Shown: in pieces, positions 43,732 through 52,223 of the stretch | Numbering within the stretch: the first letter of the stretch is position 1 | Layout of the letters: the number at the start of each line of letters is the position of its first letter | Assembly (NCBI GenBank): GCA_902779395.1 | Contig: CACZBK010000005.1 | Coordinates: 119,197-183,196 of the forward strand | Length of the DNA stretch: 64,000 nucleotides | Reading direction: 5' to 3' | Origin: an uncultured Lachnospiraceae bacterium | Lineage (GTDB): Bacteria > Bacillota > Clostridia > Lachnospirales > Lachnospiraceae | Position numbers and translations under genes: made by a program | Notes under the pieces: generated by a model | Database searches by the model: none | Told to the model about the DNA's origin: nothing | What the model saw: only the letters and a program-made list of their open reading frames with translations

Positions 43732-44232
43732 ATGAGAGAACCTGTCGAAAAACTGATAGAACAGTACCAGAAGCACATTTTTGCAGCAGCTTTCAGCGTA
43801 TGTCAGAATATTGAGGATGCAGATGATGTTGTACAGGATACCTTCTTAAAGTATCACAGTTCAAAAAAAGAATTTTCATCGAACGAGCATACCAAAGCCT
43901 GGCTGCTGCGTGTAGCGATCAATAAAGCCAAAGATCATACAAGAAGCTTTTGGAAAAAGAACACAATATCAATTGAAGAGCTTATGATGGCTTCGCCGGA
44001 TAATGAAGAATTACCTCTTACACAAAAGGACGAAGGGAAAGAAATCCTGGAAGAAGTCATGAAGCTTCCGACCAAATACCGCATTGTGATACATCTGTTC
44101 TATTATGAAGACTATTCCGTCGAGGAGATCGCAAATGTCCTGGGCCTAAGTGTAAGCAATGTCAAAACACGGCTGTCACGTGCCCGGAATATGCTGAAAA
44201 AAGAGATTCTGGAGGTAGAAGCATATGTATGA
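43732..44232 (+). CDS. ECF-type RNA polymerase sigma factor
   Basis: 166 residues from the ATG at 43732; the ribosome site GGGGAC is weak. Region 2 has NIEDADDVVQDTFLKYHSS and TKAWLLRVAINKAKDHTRSFWKK. Region 4 has LPTKYRIVIHLFYYEDYSVEEIANVLGLSVSNVKTRLSRARNMLKKEI. Overlaps the anti-sigma-like gene by 8 bp. Confidence 0.93.
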   Translation: MREPVEKLIEQYQKHIFAAAFSVCQNIEDADDVVQDTFLKYHSSKKEFSSNEHTKAWLLRVAINKAKDHTRSFWKKNTISIEELMMASPDNEELPLTQKDEGKEILEEVMKLPTKYRIVIHLFYYEDYSVEEIANVLGLSVSNVKTRLSRARNMLKKEILEVEAYV

Positions 44233-44893
44233 AAATGAAAACTACAAAAAAGCTTTTGATATGATAGGGAGCCCGGCTGTTATCACTGTCGATTCTCTTG
44301 AAAAAAGAAAGAATGCCCAGCAAAAACGGCGATTACAGCAGGCAATATATGCCTTCGCAGCATGCGCGGTATTGTTTATCGGCTCAAACGCCGTGACCTA
44401 TGCCATGAACGGGGAAAGCTGGTTATCCTATGCCGTGAATTTAAAGACTGACAACGGTGAGATCTCCCTTGAAGAATATTCATCAGATGAGATAAACGAC
44501 GTTTCACTTATCTCTGCGGAATTTCCTGACAGTGAAGATGTTGATTATTATGTACAGGAGGCCGGAAGACTATTCTTTGTTTTTGGAGACATTAAAGAGG
44601 ATATCACCGATGTCTGTACAGGCGATGGTTATTTTTCTCATGAATACTATGATGAAAGCAATATCCGTCATGTTATCGTGATCGGATGTAACGATGGCGT
44701 CCCCGAGTGCGCAGAGTTTATTTATAACGATAACGGCTATACCGTCTGCCTGGCGCCCTTTATAATAAACGGTGCTGCGGAAGATACACTGCATTATTAT
44801 CTTGTTAACTCTCCTCTGGGAGGCGATATCAGATATGAAACAGGCAAACCTGCCTGGCTGGCTAATGCAGAAATATCACTGGGCCTGAAGTAA
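44225..44893 (+). CDS. anti-sigma-like single-pass membrane protein
   Basis: 222 residues. A 40-residue basic cytosolic part is followed by one helix (about 39-58, IYAFAACAVLFIGSNAVTYAM) and a soluble external domain with DUF4367-like features near the end. It overlaps the ECF sigma gene, so it is the likely cognate anti-sigma factor. No zinc-binding HxxxCxxC is present. Confidence 0.75.
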   Translation: MYENENYKKAFDMIGSPAVITVDSLEKRKNAQQKRRLQQAIYAFAACAVLFIGSNAVTYAMNGESWLSYAVNLKTDNGEISLEEYSSDEINDVSLISAEFPDSEDVDYYVQEAGRLFFVFGDIKEDITDVCTGDGYFSHEYYDESNIRHVIVIGCNDGVPECAEFIYNDNGYTVCLAPFIINGAAEDTLHYYLVNSPLGGDIRYETGKPAWLANAEISLGLK

Positions 44894-44899
44894 TCAGGC

Positions 44900-44928
44900 A
44901 AAACCACGAGGTCCGTCCTCGTGGTTTT
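44900..44928. terminator. two-way terminator, best member of the palindrome family
   Basis: AAAACCACGAGG (44900-44911) and CCTCGTGGTTTT (44917-44928) are perfect 12-bp arms around TCCGT. It lies between converging genes and can stop transcription from both sides. Confidence 0.85.
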
Positions 44929-44929
44929 A

Positions 44930-46774
44930 CTATTTGCTGAACCTGAACACCTCTCCCTTTGCCCTGAATGGCAGTCTGGCGCCAACAGGTATCAGAAAAG
45001 CGTGCTCTCTTTTCACATGCAGATCATCTTCTATCATCCCATCTGTGATGATAAGTATTGGAGCATCCTTCGGGAAATCCTTTGCCTCCTGTAAAATATC
45101 CACGCCCGGCTGCAGTATGGTACCGCCGCGCCCTCTCACTTCCACACGCCCTGCGATATCATCCGGTGCCAGATATCCCGCGTCATAAGCATCCGCATCG
45201 CAGAATACTACTCTGGCATATGGAACTTCCTTTGCCGCGCTGTAACTGGCGATCGCACCCAGTGCATATCCTATCATTTCCGCGTTCATCGAACCGGAAG
45301 TATCTACCACCACGCCAAAGGTCCTGTTGTATTCCGGTACATCTGCTGTCACATACCTGGGTCTTGGTATATCAGGCGTGCTGCCCTGTCTGCGGCTGGG
45401 TCTGGCATAAGTACGCTTCGCCTCTAACGGAAGAAAATGAGCATCGAACCATCTTCCCAGTTCCACATCCCATGGGATCGGCGGCATTGCAAGAGCTCTT
45501 ATCTCCTGTACCAGCCCGGCCGGAACCGTTCCCCTTCCGTATTTCAGATGATATTCCAGCCCCTGCTGCATCGCTCTTCGGCAGAACTCATCCAGATCCA
45601 TGGCTTTTCCTGCTGATATCCGCTCACCGTCTCCGATCACATCTCCCATACCGTTACCACGAAAAGTCGCCAGTTTCCTGTACTTCCGAAGATCGGTAAC
45701 AATACGGTCATAAATCTCCTCAGCAGACATTCCTTTCAGTTCCGCATCATACAACAGTCCGTCCTGTGGCATGGATCCCACATGCAGTTCATTCAGCCAG
45801 CCGTTTATCACATAATCACAGGCAACATTCCAAAGATATTTATCCCTTCCGTTACAGCGTGTATGATGCCCAAGACCGGCATGCAGATACTCATGCGCCA
45901 ATACAAACTTAAGCTCCTCTTCGTTAAGCCGCGCCGCAGGATTAATATATATCTCACCGCTGGCAGCATCTACTGCTGCCACCGATATCTCCTCTTTTCT
46001 GCAGAGTTCGGCATCTTCGATTATCTTAAATCCTGCTGCCATGCCGCCAAGGAGCGGGTAATGATTTATAAACCACTCTGCAGCCCTTGCGCCACGCCCT
46101 TTTTTGTTTACTGCATCCGGGTTATGACCTCCTGCCGTACTCACTGCCGCGGATACAGAATATGCCAATGCCCCCGCAAAGATCTCGGTCGGACGCCTGT
46201 TCCACCTGTAGATGTTTTCATACGTGCGCGGCTCATCTAAGCCCCTCATATCCGGCTGCCCCGCAATTGAAGTCCCCCACCAGCATCCTTCCGGAGCTCC
46301 TCTCTCCATCAGCTGCTGATAGATCGAATTCTCGTCCTTTCCGAGCTGTGAAAACACAGTTGTATCATTCAGCGGGTTTCTACCGAATTTGATCTCCTCC
46401 AAAAAACGCGTAATATAAATATCACACGCCACATTCCATATCATTTTGTCAAACTGTATCTGCCTGCTTATTTTCCCGTTATCGCCGATCCATTCCACCG
46501 CCGGCACTTTATCCGCGTCAAAATGGCCGAAAGCAAAATGCAGCTGACAATGCGCGATCAGAAAAGCCCATTCCTGCGGATCATGGGTGACATCTTTATT
46601 AAGAATGATATGTCCACTCGCATCTGCTATAGCAGAAGCCTTCTGCAGTTTATCTTTCTTGCAGATCAGCATCTCACCATACAAACGTGAAAACAGCGAA
46701 CTTTCCTTTATGATCTCCAGACCTTCCAATAAAGCTTCTTCATTCGGACTGATATGCTGCTGATTCTTTCCCAT
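44930..46774 (-). CDS. DUF2201-type metallopeptidase-like/VWA protein with duplicated N-terminal module
   Basis: 614 residues, longer than the usual 380-460 for the family (recalled). Two related modules come first. Module 1 (about 35-155) has HCQLH at 75-79 and WNVACDIY at 113-120. Module 2 (about 250-365) has HEYLH at 294-298 and WNVACDYV at 315-322. Only module 2 keeps the HExxH zinc motif. The C-terminal third is a VWA-like domain with the MIDAS start DTSGS (491-495) and a later ITDG. MoxR ATPases work with VWA proteins, and a moxR gene lies 1 bp upstream. A protease or metal-insertion partner in the RtcB operon is an inference. Confidence 0.88.
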   Translation of the reverse strand: MGKNQQHISPNEEALLEGLEIIKESSLFSRLYGEMLICKKDKLQKASAIADASGHIILNKDVTHDPQEWAFLIAHCQLHFAFGHFDADKVPAVEWIGDNGKISRQIQFDKMIWNVACDIYITRFLEEIKFGRNPLNDTTVFSQLGKDENSIYQQLMERGAPEGCWWGTSIAGQPDMRGLDEPRTYENIYRWNRRPTEIFAGALAYSVSAAVSTAGGHNPDAVNKKGRGARAAEWFINHYPLLGGMAAGFKIIEDAELCRKEEISVAAVDAASGEIYINPAARLNEEELKFVLAHEYLHAGLGHHTRCNGRDKYLWNVACDYVINGWLNELHVGSMPQDGLLYDAELKGMSAEEIYDRIVTDLRKYRKLATFRGNGMGDVIGDGERISAGKAMDLDEFCRRAMQQGLEYHLKYGRGTVPAGLVQEIRALAMPPIPWDVELGRWFDAHFLPLEAKRTYARPSRRQGSTPDIPRPRYVTADVPEYNRTFGVVVDTSGSMNAEMIGYALGAIASYSAAKEVPYARVVFCDADAYDAGYLAPDDIAGRVEVRGRGGTILQPGVDILQEAKDFPKDAPILIITDGMIEDDLHVKREHAFLIPVGARLPFRAKGEVFRFSK

Positions 46775-46775
46775 C

Positions 46776-47849
46776 TCATTCCTTCCTGTTGTTTACAAGC
46801 CTGGGCAGATCACGTACGATCTCCATCATAAACCAGTCCGGCAGTACCTCATTATCCTCTGCCGATACCACCATCTGCGCCAGCTCATAATTTATGCTGC
46901 TGAGCTCCTTGATCATCGCCTTTGCCCTGTGCGTAAAAAACTGCGTATCCTTATTCAGCTTTTCCTTGTTCTGCGGCAGTTCCATCATAAGCCTTGCGCG
47001 GAAAGACTGCGCCAGAAAATACAAAATATCCCGATCCTTCGGATCTGCAGGCCAACGCGCGTTTCCTTTAATGATCGCATTCAGGATGTTCTTATCATCC
47101 AGCGTCCTGCTGTAGGCAACAAACATCCCTGCATGCTGAGGGCTCACACTTCCGTATGCCAGTACCCGCAAGAGTTCCTGCGATATCTCATGTCCTTCTT
47201 CGCCTGCATGATATTCCTTAAGCGCATCACTTAACATATGCCAGCTTCTGGGCGTAGAATAAGGTTCCTCGCTCTTGGGCGGTTCGCTGAAAAGATGATC
47301 GGGACGCTGGCTTATATAATCGGTTACCCAGGGATGCAGAGCGTTTTCGTATGCCCATTCCAGCCACTGCGCCGTATCCGCCACCAGCTGCACATGAAAC
47401 ATCCGGTTTACCAGTGCGGAAGACATCGTCTTTACGATAGCTCCGTCCTGTGAACGATTCCCGGCGCCGATCACCACACTCCCTTCCGGCAGGTGGTATT
47501 CGCCTATCCTGTGTTCGTGGATCAGGCTGTAAAACGCTTTCTGCACTTCCTGGCTGCAGGCGTTGAGTTCATCCAGAAAAAGCACATAAGGCTCTTTCTT
47601 CGCGATCATCTTGGGCGGAAGAAATTCCGATGTTTCTCCGCTGATCCTGGGGATGCCTATGATATCCTCCGGTGCCAGCTGGCTTCCCAGAAGTGATACG
47701 CACTCCATGCCCACTTCATCCGCAAACTTCTGCACCAGAGCGGATTTCCCGATTCCCGGCGCTCCCCAGATGAACACCGGCCTTACCGGCGCAATATTTA
47801 AAAGTATCTCAAACAATTCCTTTTGTGTTACGGTAAATGCTAAATTCAT
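46776..47849 (-). CDS. MoxR-family AAA+ ATPase
   Basis: 357 residues. Walker A is GAPGIGKSA (29-37), Walker B is YVLFLDELNAC, sensor 1 is VIGAGNRS and an arginine finger region is VNRMFHVQL. This matches the MoxR group that acts as chaperone with VWA proteins. It sits between rtcB (1 bp upstream gap) and the VWA gene. Confidence 0.9.
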   Translation of the reverse strand: MNLAFTVTQKELFEILLNIAPVRPVFIWGAPGIGKSALVQKFADEVGMECVSLLGSQLAPEDIIGIPRISGETSEFLPPKMIAKKEPYVLFLDELNACSQEVQKAFYSLIHEHRIGEYHLPEGSVVIGAGNRSQDGAIVKTMSSALVNRMFHVQLVADTAQWLEWAYENALHPWVTDYISQRPDHLFSEPPKSEEPYSTPRSWHMLSDALKEYHAGEEGHEISQELLRVLAYGSVSPQHAGMFVAYSRTLDDKNILNAIIKGNARWPADPKDRDILYFLAQSFRARLMMELPQNKEKLNKDTQFFTHRAKAMIKELSSINYELAQMVVSAEDNEVLPDWFMMEIVRDLPRLVNNRKE

Positions 47850-47850
47850 T

Positions 47851-48990
47851 TCACTCTCCCCCTGCTTTATAATTATAAACAGGCTTTATCACCTTCGTGA
47901 TCTCCACCGTATCCCCGATGGCATTTTTTATATCTTCCATCCCGCGGTATGCAAACGGCGCCTCATCCAGCGTATCTTTATTTATGCAGCTTGAGTAGAT
48001 CCCGCTCATCACTTTCTTAAACTCGGATACCGTATGCAGCGAATCAACCTCCGTCCTTTTGCATATCCTGCCGGCACCGTGCGGTGCAGAGCAGTTCCAG
48101 TCTTCATTCCCGAGGCCAACGCCCAGTATCACGCCGTCCTTCATATTGATCGGAATAATCACCTTCTCTCCCTCTTTTGCACTGATAGAACCCTTGCGCA
48201 GAATTGGCGTATGAGCATCGCTGAAATCCACATAGTTGTGAATGCAGGTAAAGCTGTCTTCAATCTTCCATTTCATTCCCTGCACGATTGCATCGCAAAT
48301 AGCTTCGCGGTTAAGCTCTGCAAACTTCTGCATCACTTCCAGATCGTGAAGATAATCTTCCATCAGCGCTCCGCGAATACAGGTCATCTCATAAGAGGCA
48401 TAGCCACCTTCTTTTTTCATCTGCGCTTCCTTCTGTCCGGCATGCAGATAATACTCCGCAACTTCCATTCCCAGATGCCTGCTGCCGGAATGGATTATCA
48501 GATAAACATCTCCTTCTTCGTCTTTATCGAGCTCGATAAAATGATTACCGCCGCCCAGCGTACCGATACTGCACATCGCCTTTCCTGCGTTGATATGCTT
48601 ATAACAATGCAGCTCTGACAGATCGATACGCGCGGCAAAACGATGCGAAGCAACTCTTATCCTCGGTCCCACCGGAACGTCTTCCCGTATCACACTGTCA
48701 AGCTTCTGAAACTCCAGCCCCTTAGTTTTTACTTTAGCCAGAGTCATGCCGCATCCGATATCTACCCCCACAAGACTTGGCAGTATACTGTCACCGACTG
48801 TCATCGTGAGCCCCACGGTTGCAACCTTTCCTGGATGCACATCCGGCATCACGCGGATCTTACTGCCCTCAGCACTTGGATGATTGCAGATCATCTGTAT
48901 CTGCGCGCGCGCATATTCATCCAGCGCATACTGTTCGTTCGCGACTGTATAAACCAGTGCGTTTGCATATTTTCCGTATATCGTTATCAT
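47851..48990 (-). CDS. rtcB: RtcB family 3-prime-phosphate RNA ligase
   Basis: 379 residues. RtcB joins RNA 2-prime,3-prime-cyclic phosphate or 3-prime-phosphate ends to 5-prime-OH ends using GTP and Mn. Metal ligands are readable: DIGCGM (D77, C80), GGGNHF (H150), HSGSRH (H167), HNYVDF (H251). The guanylated histidine is H304 in SAPHGAGR. Length is near the short bacterial RtcB branch (E. coli about 408). No archease, RtcA or RtcR is present. The operon adds a small Cys-rich protein upstream and MoxR plus VWA downstream. Confidence 0.95.
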   Translation of the reverse strand: MITIYGKYANALVYTVANEQYALDEYARAQIQMICNHPSAEGSKIRVMPDVHPGKVATVGLTMTVGDSILPSLVGVDIGCGMTLAKVKTKGLEFQKLDSVIREDVPVGPRIRVASHRFAARIDLSELHCYKHINAGKAMCSIGTLGGGNHFIELDKDEEGDVYLIIHSGSRHLGMEVAEYYLHAGQKEAQMKKEGGYASYEMTCIRGALMEDYLHDLEVMQKFAELNREAICDAIVQGMKWKIEDSFTCIHNYVDFSDAHTPILRKGSISAKEGEKVIIPINMKDGVILGVGLGNEDWNCSAPHGAGRICKRTEVDSLHTVSEFKKVMSGIYSSCINKDTLDEAPFAYRGMEDIKNAIGDTVEITKVIKPVYNYKAGGE

Positions 48991-48996
48991 AATAAA

Positions 48997-49188
48997 TCAT
49001 CTCCAATCGTCATGTCTGTCCCTGTCCTTCTGCCTGCGCGCTTTTACGGATTCCGTTTTCTTCGCGCTCCTTCGCGGCTCATATTTCGGACAGTTCTTAC
49101 ACTTCTTCATATCAACTTTTACAAATCCTTTATTACAATCTTCACCTTTGCATACATAGTGAATGCAGGGATTCATTCTGTCTTTCAT
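48997..49188 (-). CDS. small Cys-rich basic protein in the rtcB operon
   Basis: 63 residues from the ATG at 49188 (GGAGGGTAACGAG upstream). The N-terminal half has five cysteines (CIHYVCKGEDC and CKNC), fit for a zinc knuckle. The C-terminal half is highly basic (RRSAKKTESVKARRQKDRDRHDDWR), fit for RNA binding. It ends 6 bp before rtcB. I do not recognise a named family. Confidence 0.75.
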   Translation of the reverse strand: MKDRMNPCIHYVCKGEDCNKGFVKVDMKKCKNCPKYEPRRSAKKTESVKARRQKDRDRHDDWR

Positions 49189-49217
49189 CTCGTTACCCTC
49201 CAAAATTCATACATTAA

Positions 49218-49242
49218 CAAGCGTTCCTTTTGCAAAACGCTA
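49218..49242 (-). other. second leader hairpin before the Cys-rich gene
   Basis: AGCGTT (49220-49225) and AACGCT (49236-49241) form a 6-bp stem upstream of the GGAGGG site. No T run follows, so it is not a terminator. Confidence 0.4.
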
Positions 49243-49265
49243 GTGCCGGTCGCATATTTATACAA

Positions 49266-49308
49266 CAAAAAAACACCTTCGCCGTCTGCCTGACGAGCCG
49301 AGGTGTCT
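49266..49308 (-). terminator. attenuator terminator of the rtcB leader
   Basis: On the minus strand ACACCT (49306-49301) pairs with AGGTGT (49278-49273); inside, CGTC pairs with GACG around AGGCA. Seven T follow. It lies between the leader frame (49354-49431) and the first structural gene (49188), so read-through is needed for rtcB expression. Confidence 0.75.
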
Positions 49309-49353
49309 GTCATCCCTGCGTTATATTTTTAATTGGGAAATCCTATATGGAAA

Positions 49354-49431
49354 CTACCGCAAAAATACACCTGGGACAACTGTTGCCTCTGCTGTTCTCA
49401 TCATTCTGTTATTCATATATAAATGCAGCAT
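49354..49431 (-). CDS. 25-residue leader peptide of the rtcB operon
   Basis: ATG at 49429-49431 is preceded by AGAAAGGAGGACAAC. The peptide begins MLHLYMNNRMMRTAEATVV and ends PGVFLR. Its 3-prime coding end AGGTGTATTTTTG nearly copies the terminator 3-prime arm AGGTGTTTTTTTG. Thus the coding end can pair with the terminator 5-prime arm (6 bp, 49372-49367 with 49306-49301). A ribosome stalled early would leave this antiterminator free; one that finishes would cover it. This is inferred from the sequence, without any homolog check. Confidence 0.7.
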   Translation of the reverse strand: MLHLYMNNRMMRTAEATVVPGVFLR

Positions 49432-49470
49432 GTTGTCCTCCTTTCTGCAGCATGGTTTGATAGTTACAAA

Positions 49471-49526
49471 GAGACTCGTGCCTGTCTCTGATTTGTGAGT
49501 ATAGCCGAAACTTTTTTGTCTGTCAA
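49471..49526 (-). promoter_or_regulatory. consensus promoter of the rtcB operon with 5-prime hairpin
   Basis: TTGACA (49521-49526), 17 bp, TATACT (49498-49503) on the minus strand. A GAGAC/GTCTC hairpin (49471-49488) follows at the 5-prime end of the message. The leader to the first structural ATG is about 300 bases. Confidence 0.8.
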
Positions 49527-49551
49527 CATAAAATCTTTTTTCCGGCTTCAA

Positions 49552-49583
49552 AAAAAAACACGAGGTCCATCCCCATGGTTTTC
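49552..49583 (-). terminator. terminator of the 77-residue gene, palindrome family member
   Basis: On the minus strand AAAACCATGGGG pairs imperfectly with CCTCGTGT and is followed by at least nine T. Its loop (ATGGA) and arms mark it as an ACCACGGGG-family element. Confidence 0.65.
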
Positions 49584-49587
49584 TTTT

Positions 49588-49821
49588 TTATCCGCGAACA
49601 AATCCGCATGTACTCCTGACGGGGCTTTCCTCACCGGATTCATAATTCGCCTTAAAAGACATATTGATATCCCTGATCTCACGCTTTCCGTCAATGTAAT
49701 CCTGATACATGTCGGCCAGACCACTTGCACATCCGTCACAGGCACCGTTTATATTCCCTATGGATTCGGCTACGATGCGTTCACGCTCCTGCCTTGTTGT
49801 ATCCTTGATAAGTATGCTCAT
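49588..49821 (-). CDS. small conserved-type protein with CDGC motif
   Basis: 77 residues, AAGGAGGATGAGTA before the start. N-terminus is helical (RQERERIVAESIGNINGACDGCASGLADMYQDYIDGKREIRDINMSFKANY). The CDGCA pair and the YQDYIDGKREIRDINMSF stretch recall a small Firmicute protein of unknown role often misnamed as a purine protein. No function assigned. Confidence 0.7.
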   Translation of the reverse strand: MSILIKDTTRQERERIVAESIGNINGACDGCASGLADMYQDYIDGKREIRDINMSFKANYESGEESPVRSTCGFVRG

Positions 49822-49881
49822 TACTCATCCTCCTTTTTACTCAATATTGTACCCCTTATCTTTTAAGTGCTTCAGCTTCAT

Positions 49882-51291
49882 TTAATCCCAGTAATCCAGT
49901 TCCTCAGTGTTTAATCCTATATCTTTTGCTTTGAAAACGGGATTTTTCCCCTCCTTCTTCTGTTTCTCATAATCCTTCAGAGCATCGATCGCAACTTTCC
50001 CAAGAAGCATACAGATCGGAAGGTTTATGATGGTCATCCCTCCCATCGTAATATCTGCCGCTGCCCATGCCGCATTCATCGGTATCAGCGCACCCAGCAG
50101 TACGATCAATGCGCAGGCAATATGAAAGCATCTCAAAAAATTTTTTGAGGGCTGTTTCTTTTTATTCAGAAAGATCAGGGCATTATCAACATAATAAAGA
50201 TTTCCCAAAAGCGTTGTAAACGCAAAGAGCACCATTGCAACCGTGATAAACGTCGGCCCGATCTTCCCAAAAACCGTGGATATGGCATTCTGTACATAAG
50301 GGGCACCGGAAACAGCTTCACTTCTTTCCACTCCGCTTGACAGACACATGAGCGCCGTAGCGGTACAAAGCAGCAGGGTATCGATATATACAGATAAAGT
50401 CTGCACCAGCCCCTGCTTTACCGGATGTGAAACCTTGGCAGACGCAGATGCATTCGGTGCTGAACCCACACCTGCTTCGTTGGAATACAAACCTCTCTTG
50501 ATACCATATATCACGCATGATCCTGCAATACCCGAAAATATTGCTTTAAAGTCAAACGCATCTCTGAATATCATCGCAAACATCTCCGGAATATTTTTTA
50601 TATTCACTACTATAACGATCATTGAGATCACCACATATGCCAGTCCCATTATCGGAACTATCAAGCCGGTTATCTTTACGATCCTCTTTCCACCTCCCAG
50701 AAGACAATAAGCGGTCAACACCGCCAGTATCCCGCCTATCACGAGCGGTGTGATCTTTTCATCATAAAAAGAATATGCCGCAAAGGTCGACTGCAGATTA
50801 TAAGAGCAGAGCAGGTTAAAACCGACCGCATATGTTGCGATCAGAAATACACAGAATACTGCAGCAAGATGCGGCGCATGCAGGGCTCTTTCAATATAGT
50901 AGGCCGGCCCGCCGTAGCATTCACCGTCTGCATTCTTTCTTTTATAGATCTGCGCAAGAGTACTCTCGATAAATGCCGAAGACGCTCCGATAATACACAT
51001 CACCCACATCCAGAAGCAGGCGCCCGGGCCTCCCAGACATATCGCAGTAGATACGCCTATGATATTTCCAGTTCCTACACGCGATGCCGTTGAGACCAGC
51101 ATAGCCTGAAGCGAGGATACATTCTTTTTATCCTCCGGTGGTTCCTTCAATAATCGTAAGGATTCCGGAAACAGCCGGATCTGTACTCCCCTGGTAAGCG
51201 CTGTAAAATATAAACCGGCCAGTGACATCACAATGATCAATATCGGATAATACATTACACTGTCTATCTTATCTAAAAACTCAGTTATCAT
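49882..51291 (-). CDS. sodium:alanine symporter family protein (AGCS)
   Basis: 469 residues with about eleven helices. AGCS hallmarks are present: GTGNIIGVSTAICLGGPGACFWMW near the start and GVKRGLYSNEAG-type IKRGLYSNEAGVGSAPNASASA. It takes up alanine or glycine with sodium. It overlaps the upstream peptidase-like gene by 4 bp. Confidence 0.95.
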   Translation of the reverse strand: MITEFLDKIDSVMYYPILIIVMSLAGLYFTALTRGVQIRLFPESLRLLKEPPEDKKNVSSLQAMLVSTASRVGTGNIIGVSTAICLGGPGACFWMWVMCIIGASSAFIESTLAQIYKRKNADGECYGGPAYYIERALHAPHLAAVFCVFLIATYAVGFNLLCSYNLQSTFAAYSFYDEKITPLVIGGILAVLTAYCLLGGGKRIVKITGLIVPIMGLAYVVISMIVIVVNIKNIPEMFAMIFRDAFDFKAIFSGIAGSCVIYGIKRGLYSNEAGVGSAPNASASAKVSHPVKQGLVQTLSVYIDTLLLCTATALMCLSSGVERSEAVSGAPYVQNAISTVFGKIGPTFITVAMVLFAFTTLLGNLYYVDNALIFLNKKKQPSKNFLRCFHIACALIVLLGALIPMNAAWAAADITMGGMTIINLPICMLLGKVAIDALKDYEKQKKEGKNPVFKAKDIGLNTEELDYWD

Positions 51292-52223
51292 CTAAACACC
51301 TCATCACAAAAACTCTTAAACTTTTCTTTTACCGTATCTATATCATAGGCTATGATATGATCAAATTCATCACTTTTTTGCATGTATCTAACAAACTTCG
51401 TCCCCAGAAAATACGCTGTATCTCCACGTCCCTCAAAACTCACCCAGTCGCCGAAATACCTCTGATCATCAGGGGTCATGGTCTGCAGATCACGGACAAA
51501 CGAAGCAAGAATGTTAGCGCAGTTTTCTTCGCACCAGTCTTTCCAGCCGTTCACATCCTGCTGATAGAAGTCACTGTCTCCGATCAGTTCCTGCTCAAAG
51601 ACCATGGCAACACCTTCCGTAAACAGCTTCCAAAGGAAATGGTCTTTCATGCTGTCTGTATCAAATCTGAATCTTCCGTACTGCGCCTGATAAACATGTC
51701 CCAATTCATGAAACAGAAGGCCGGTAATGGATCTCTTATCATACCAGCCAAGCTCCATGATCTTTTCGATACCTAAAAGCACGCTTGTCCTTCCGGAAAG
51801 ATCGCACACCCAGCCCGCACCGTTGCATAAACCAAGATACAGGATAATATCAGCATCCACAGTTCTATGGAAAACTTCCGGTATTCTCTCCTCCAGTTTT
51901 TCCGTAAGTGCATGAAACGTATCGATGGCTTTCCTTCGTTTCTCCTCATCCTCCGAAACAGCATTCAAAACAGGTAAAAAATCTTTTTCCCACGAAAACC
52001 CGGCAGCTATACACTCCTGCATATCATTAATGCACAGTTCCTTCGCGGCCGGAATGCACTGATCCATATACGCTTTCCATCTATCAAGATCAAAGCGGCC
52101 GGATATGTATGCTGACAGTAATTCAGCTGAGCTATCATATATTTTCAATTGTTGCTTTCTCATATCCATTAACGTCCGAACTACCGGCCTCTTAAAAATA
52201 TAATAACGGAAACTCTTTCTCAT
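51288..52223 (-). CDS. putative zinc metallopeptidase-like protein (DUF2268-like)
   Basis: 311 residues, no membrane helix. HELGH motif in LLFHELGHVYQAQYG near residue 168 and a downstream E in FTEGVAMVFEQEL. This pattern fits predicted Zn-dependent proteases related to DUF2268. It overlaps the HAD gene and the AGCS gene by 4 bp each, so the three are one operon. Substrate unknown. Confidence 0.75.
   Translation of the reverse strand: MRKSFRYYIFKRPVVRTLMDMRKQQLKIYDSSAELLSAYISGRFDLDRWKAYMDQCIPAAKELCINDMQECIAAGFSWEKDFLPVLNAVSEDEEKRRKAIDTFHALTEKLEERIPEVFHRTVDADIILYLGLCNGAGWVCDLSGRTSVLLGIEKIMELGWYDKRSITGLLFHELGHVYQAQYGRFRFDTDSMKDHFLWKLFTEGVAMVFEQELIGDSDFYQQDVNGWKDWCEENCANILASFVRDLQTMTPDDQRYFGDWVSFEGRGDTAYFLGTKFVRYMQKSDEFDHIIAYDIDTVKEKFKSFCDEVFR

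Noticed and set aside
45058-45699. Plus-strand frame of 213 codons opposite the VWA protein
   Set aside because: Rich in P, H and R as expected from the antisense of this coding sequence; no start signal.
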